DNA of 64,000 nt from NCBI RefSeq assembly GCF_003601985.1, contig NZ_QZXA01000002.1, positions 434,001-498,000 of the forward strand, read 5' to 3'. The translations under genes and the position numbers were made by a program. Shown piece after piece: positions 60,902-64,000 of this stretch. The notes beneath the pieces were generated by a model, which saw only the letters and a list, made by a program, of their open reading frames with translations, did not search any database and was not told the DNA's origin. The stretch is from Mesorhizobium jarvisii (GTDB lineage Bacteria; Pseudomonadota; Alphaproteobacteria; Rhizobiales; Rhizobiaceae). Position 1 is the first letter of the stretch. Each line of letters opens with the position of its first letter.

Positions 60902-62042
60902 AGCTGTCACGGAGCTTGACCAGGTCGTTCAGCAGCCCGCCCGTTCCGTTGTGGACGGTCAGCCGCTCGACCTTGCCGGCGATGGTTTCCAGAGCCTCGA
61001 GCTCCTTCAGCCGCAGCATCACCGGGTTCTCCGCCATCACCCTGGCCGTGTTGAGGAGGGAACGCGTGGCGTTCGTCTCCTCGCGGCGGCGGATGATGTT
61101 GGCCTCGGCCTGCTTTTCGGCCGAAACCACCTGGTTGAGGATCTCGCGCATCTCGCCCGGCAGGATCACATCCTTGAGCGCGATATCGCTGACCTCGACG
61201 CCGATCTCGGCCATGTCGGCACGGACCTTGGCAGCGGCTTCCTCGTCGACCGTCACCTTCTTTTCAAGGATCTGGTCGAGCGTCAGCGCGCCCAGCGTCT
61301 TGCGGAAGGCGTATTGCAGGGCGCGATAAAGGGCCTCGGAGAAGTCCTTCACGGCGCTCACCGCCTTGACCGGGTCAACGACCCGGTATTCGGCGGCGAT
61401 GTTGACGCGGATCGTCACGCGATCCTTGGTCAGCACTTCCTGCCCGGCGACATCGAGCGACTGGCGCTTGAGGTCGACGACCTTCACCTGCACCATGCGT
61501 CCGACGTTCCAGAAGCCATGCACGCCCGCGGCAAGCGTCCGCACCAGGACACCGTCGACGAACAGCAGCCCCGCCTGGCCATCGACGACCGGATGGACCG
61601 ACATCAACTCCGCCTTCCGGGCCTGGCCGAGCCGGCGCATGACCGCCGGATCGATGGCGAGATCGGCCGACGCGTCGATCACGGCCACCGTCCACGGCCC
61701 GGCATCCGTCCACAGCACCAGCTTGCGGTCCGGCGCCAGCACGGCATGCAGATTGCCGTCACGCTCGATGATGGCGACATCCGTGCGCCCGGTGCGAACG
61801 ACGGTGAAATGACGCGCGGCCACATCCGGGAGCTTGTCGAACAACGCCTTCTCGTATGCCGAAACGAATTCCGGGTTCTTCAGATCGTGCCTTGACACTT
61901 CCAGGCTCCCGCGCCGGTTGGCGAGCCAGTGCTCGCCCGGCATCAGGACGGCCTTGATCTCACCCTTGTGGAGGGTGAGGGCACGTTCGTTTTCCCTTAC
62001 GAGGACGCGCTCGCGTCCAAGAACCTTGTCGAGAACAGTCAT
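60900..62042 (-). CDS. Slipin / SPFH-domain protein
   Basis: 380 residues from MTVLDKVLGRERV; AGGAG precedes the ATG at 62042. The N-terminal region of ~130 residues is typical of a longer slipin form, followed by the SPFH domain (about 145-310), with DVILPGEMREILNQVVSAEKQAEANIIRRREE as the coiled-coil start. There is no clear membrane helix. SPFH proteins scaffold membrane microdomains and regulate proteases. It is not part of an nfeD/slipin pair here; no partner gene is adjacent. Confidence 0.85.
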   Translation of the reverse strand: MTVLDKVLGRERVLVRENERALTLHKGEIKAVLMPGEHWLANRRGSLEVSRHDLKNPEFVSAYEKALFDKLPDVAARHFTVVRTGRTDVAIIERDGNLHAVLAPDRKLVLWTDAGPWTVAVIDASADLAIDPAVMRRLGQARKAELMSVHPVVDGQAGLLFVDGVLVRTLAAGVHGFWNVGRMVQVKVVDLKRQSLDVAGQEVLTKDRVTIRVNIAAEYRVVDPVKAVSAVKDFSEALYRALQYAFRKTLGALTLDQILEKKVTVDEEAAAKVRADMAEIGVEVSDIALKDVILPGEMREILNQVVSAEKQAEANIIRRREETNATRSLLNTARVMAENPVMLRLKELEALETIAGKVERLTVHNGTGGLLNDLVKLRDS

Positions 62043-62400
62043 TGTATTACTCCTGTCGGGCATGGCCCCATGCGAGGCGTCAACTCATGCGTCGATCTTC
62101 CCTTCGTTTCTCGTTTCACATCGTCTTCCGGCACGAATGATCCGGGGACCGGTGGCATCGATCCGTGGCGGGCCCTCGGGAGCGGATCGCGGGGCAGCGA
62201 AGCGGGCGCCGGAGGCCGAAGCCTCCCTTGCCGGCGACGATGCGCCTTGACCATCACCGCGGACCTGGCCGCGAGCCGATGGCGTCGGACCTTTCGAAAC
62301 GGCCTTGGCCCGAAGGCTTCGGCCGTCCGTCAGGTCTTCAGCATTCCGGTTCCCGGACCGTTTTCTGGATAACACCACCCAAAGGTGTCGGCTTATCAGG
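62043..62400. other. Non-coding stretch between slipin gene and tRNA genes
   Basis: About 358 bases. Short open frames exist on both strands but none has a ribosome site or recognisable protein. A weak hairpin ACACC / GGTGT is at about 62371-62387. I see no RNA gene or repeat in it that I can name. It should contain the slipin promoter. Confidence 0.5.
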
Positions 62401-62475
62401 CCGTTGGAGAAGGAATCGAACCTTCGACAGTCAGATTAACAATCTGATGCTCTAACCAAACTGAGCTATCCGTGG
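62401..62475 (-). tRNA. tRNA-Asn-like gene (GTT) with impaired acceptor stem
   Basis: On the minus strand the D arm GCTC-GAGC, anticodon arm TCAGA-TTGTTAA-TCTGA with anticodon GTT, and T arm GAAGG-TTCGATT-CCTTC are perfect. The acceptor 5' strand CCACGGA pairs with the 3' strand TCCAACG in only four of seven positions, and no CCA is encoded (CCT follows). Its first three bases are the CCA end of the tRNA at 62473-62548. It may be non-functional or depend on overlapping processing. Confidence 0.6.
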
Positions 62476-62548
62476 TGCAGACAGCAGGATTCGAACCTGC
62501 GACCTCCGGATCCAAATCCGGCGCTCTCCCAGACTGAGCTACATCCGC
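62473..62548 (-). tRNA. tRNA-Pro-like gene (TGG) with short anticodon loop
   Basis: 76 bases on the minus strand including an encoded CCA. Acceptor GCGGATG pairs with TGTCTGC using wobble pairs. D arm GCTC-GAGC and T arm GCAGG-TTCGAAT-CCTGC are perfect. The anticodon stem CCGGA/TCCGG encloses only six bases, TTTGGA, one fewer than normal. TTTGGGA would give proline UGG; TTG (glutamine) is the other possible reading. The sequence resembles phage-type tRNA-Pro. Confidence 0.6.
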
Positions 62549-62777
62549 GATCCCAATCCCCAAAGCGGCGCCGTATACAGGGCGGCAATGCCGCCTGCAC
62601 GGGCGGAGACGAAAGCTCCAACCGTTGTGCTCACTTCGGTTCTCGTGACCGGGAGCGCGGCTATAGAGCCTGCGACGGGTTGTCGCAAGCGGCATTGTTG
62701 CGGCCAATTCGTGGCTTCGTTCAGCAGTGGTATTTCGGCAACACTCGCATCCAACGTTGGAGGCGCGGATCGGTTCG

Positions 62778-63326
62778 TTAGAAGGTGACGCGGCCGAGCA
62801 CGCGCAGACCGTCGCCTTGCGGCTCGACCACCACGGCTTCGCCTTCGCGCGGGGAAACACCGGTCAGCGCCACGATGTCTTCCAGATGGGTGACCATGAC
62901 CAGATTGTCGGAGCCGGAATAGGCGCGGATTTCCTTCATGATGGCGGCGATCTGTGCTGCCTTCTGCGCATCGTCGCCCTTCAGGAGATCGAGCGGGGCG
63001 AACAGTTCCGGTTCGGCCTCGAAGGCGATACGCGCGGTGTCGAGGCAGCGGCAGTAGCGGCTGGACAGCACGCGTTCGATCGGCGCGGCGCGGGCGGCAA
63101 ACAAGGCGCCGATCTTGCTCGCCTGCTGCTTGCCGCGCGCCGACAGATTGATCTGGGTGGCGCAGCTGTCGATGTCGAAATTGGCGGGGTCGGAGGTGCC
63201 GGTGACCATGGCATGGCGCAGCAGCACGACATGGCCGCCATCGCGCAGCAGCGCCCAGCCGGCATCCGTGGCATGGGCCGCGACGGGAACGACGAACAGC
63301 AACAGGGCCAGGGCAAATCGGATCAT
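62778..63326 (-). CDS. Exported histidine phosphatase family protein
   Basis: 182 residues with a signal peptide (MIRFALALLLFVVPVAAHA, cleavage after AHA). The histidine phosphatase motif is LLRHAMVTGTSDP near 35 and the second histidine lies in MVTHLEDI near 145, with RYCRCLDTARIAF between. It probably removes phosphate from a small substrate in the periplasm. The gene is followed by the tRNA pair some 230 bases downstream, in which I see nothing else. Confidence 0.82.
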   Translation of the reverse strand: MIRFALALLLFVVPVAAHATDAGWALLRDGGHVVLLRHAMVTGTSDPANFDIDSCATQINLSARGKQQASKIGALFAARAAPIERVLSSRYCRCLDTARIAFEAEPELFAPLDLLKGDDAQKAAQIAAIMKEIRAYSGSDNLVMVTHLEDIVALTGVSPREGEAVVVEPQGDGLRVLGRVTF

Positions 63327-63424
63327 CGCAGTCCTTCAGGAGCCCGTCATCGGGTTCCGGTCATTCGCATATAGGGATCGGAACCCCGGCACAAAGACAA
63401 GCGGGCGTTGCAGACGTCCCAGCC

Positions 63425-64000
63425 TCACTTTTTGGCGATCTGCTTCTTCACCAGATCGATCTTCTGGTCGGTAAGCGGGATGGGGACGGTGTAGCCGGCT
63501 TCGGTAAAGCCCTGCTTGGCATTCTCGAAGAACGCGATAGCCCTGAGATACTCGGCCTTGCCGCCGCCATAGCTGGCGCGGTTCCAGTGGATGTCGCCGA
63601 GATTGTTCTGCTCGAAGGCCCACTGCAGGGGCTGGCTTTCCCTGGTGAAGACCTTCAGCGTTGCCGTGAAAGCCGCCTCGGCCTCGTCGAGATATTTTCC
63701 GGTCCGTTCGATATTGCCGAGATTGAGCAGGCTCATGCCGATGCCGTTCTGGGCGTTGGCCCAGTCGACGGGTGCGGTCTCGATGGTCAGCACTTCGAGT
63801 GCTGCCCGCCGCGCGGCGATCGAATCCCGCAGGATTTTGGGATCGGCATTGCTCATGCTGAGCCAGTGCAGCGTCGAGCCGAGGCCGGCCTGGGCCAGCG
63901 CCCATTGCCGCGGGTTTGTCTCGCGCTTGTACTCGCGCAACGCATTGCTGTAGGCGTCGACTGCCTCCCTGTAGTGCTCGGGCTTGTCCGTCACGCCGCC
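63425..64000 (-). CDS. Tetratricopeptide-repeat protein, 5' end outside window
   Basis: 191 residues visible in one open frame that continues past the right edge; the GTG at 63994 is probably internal, since the frame upstream of it stays open. At least four TPR-like repeats are seen, each built around patterns such as WALAQAGLGSTLHWL, WANAQNGIGMSLLNLG and WAFEQNNLGDIHWNR. Such proteins are protein-interaction scaffolds. Nothing in the visible part shows a partner. Confidence 0.75.
   Translation of the reverse strand, partial: GGVTDKPEHYREAVDAYSNALREYKRETNPRQWALAQAGLGSTLHWLSMSNADPKILRDSIAARRAALEVLTIETAPVDWANAQNGIGMSLLNLGNIERTGKYLDEAEAAFTATLKVFTRESQPLQWAFEQNNLGDIHWNRASYGGGKAEYLRAIAFFENAKQGFTEAGYTVPIPLTDQKIDLVKKQIAKK

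Noticed and set aside
62401..62548. Integration site of a prophage or genomic island at the tRNA genes
   Set aside because: No integrase, direct repeat or phage gene is seen on either side within the window.

Overview
The window reads as chromosome of a Mesorhizobium-like member of the Rhizobiales. I infer this from the high GC content, small DUF1127 proteins, rhizobial intergenic palindromes (around 48256-48476 and 60851-60901), and above all the gene order acpXL - fabF2 - fabF1 - alcohol dehydrogenase - lpxXL, which makes the very-long-chain fatty acid of rhizobial lipid A. No species assignment was possible without a search.

From about 2.8 to 29.4 kb lies a corrinoid-dependent methyl-transfer and methyl-oxidation locus, broken by a few unrelated genes. 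It contains a RamA-like corrinoid activator (2837-4906), a pterin:corrinoid methyltransferase (5318-6292), a two-subunit methylenetetrahydrofolate reductase of MetF/MetV type with a coupled PF13769 protein (6374-8371), a DUF1638 protein (11107-11784), a B12-binding protein (12012-12710), two MttB-family methyltransferases without pyrrolysine (13000-14574 and 27786-29363), an Fe-S protein (14672-15352), betaine/homocysteine methyltransferase (19627-20649), an XRE regulator (20798-21655), a dimethylglycine-dehydrogenase-like flavoprotein with GcvT domain (25140-27710), and an M24 protein that keeps the metal and catalytic residues of the DMSP lyase DddP (23775-25130). The inferred pathway moves methyl groups from a quaternary amine such as glycine betaine or proline betaine to cob(I)alamin protein, then to tetrahydrofolate, and oxidises methyl-THF to methylene-THF. 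The remaining dimethylglycine-type product would go to the flavoprotein. Two near-identical AT-rich palindromes (6309-6330 and 20683-20704), resembling SahR operators, link the pterin methyltransferase and the homocysteine methyltransferase into one methionine/SAH regulon.

Interleaved or following genes include LysR, hormone-sensitive-lipase-like and dienelactone hydrolases, a formyltransferase-like protein, an epimerase, an ECF sigma factor with a membrane von Willebrand protein, two tandem MFS transporters, a prolyl oligopeptidase and a class III aminotransferase. Around 37-42 kb are two valine-catabolism-type genes (mmsB and an acyl-CoA dehydrogenase). Divergent from them is a cupin of the DddQ/DddL DMSP-lyase family, overlapping cobQ of cobalamin synthesis by one base. 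Further on are a VOC protein, an AraC regulator, a TauE/SafE permease, a TerB protein, a four-gene oligopeptide ABC transporter, an M20 deacylase, an L,D-transpeptidase, and an uncharacterised ATP-grasp / flavoprotein / methyltransferase group.

The last 9 kb hold the lipid A long-chain locus, in which fabZXL is absent and FabF2 lacks the catalytic cysteine. They also hold a slipin, two abutting and slightly abnormal tRNA genes, a histidine phosphatase and a truncated TPR protein. No CRISPR array, insertion sequence, integrase or rRNA was seen.
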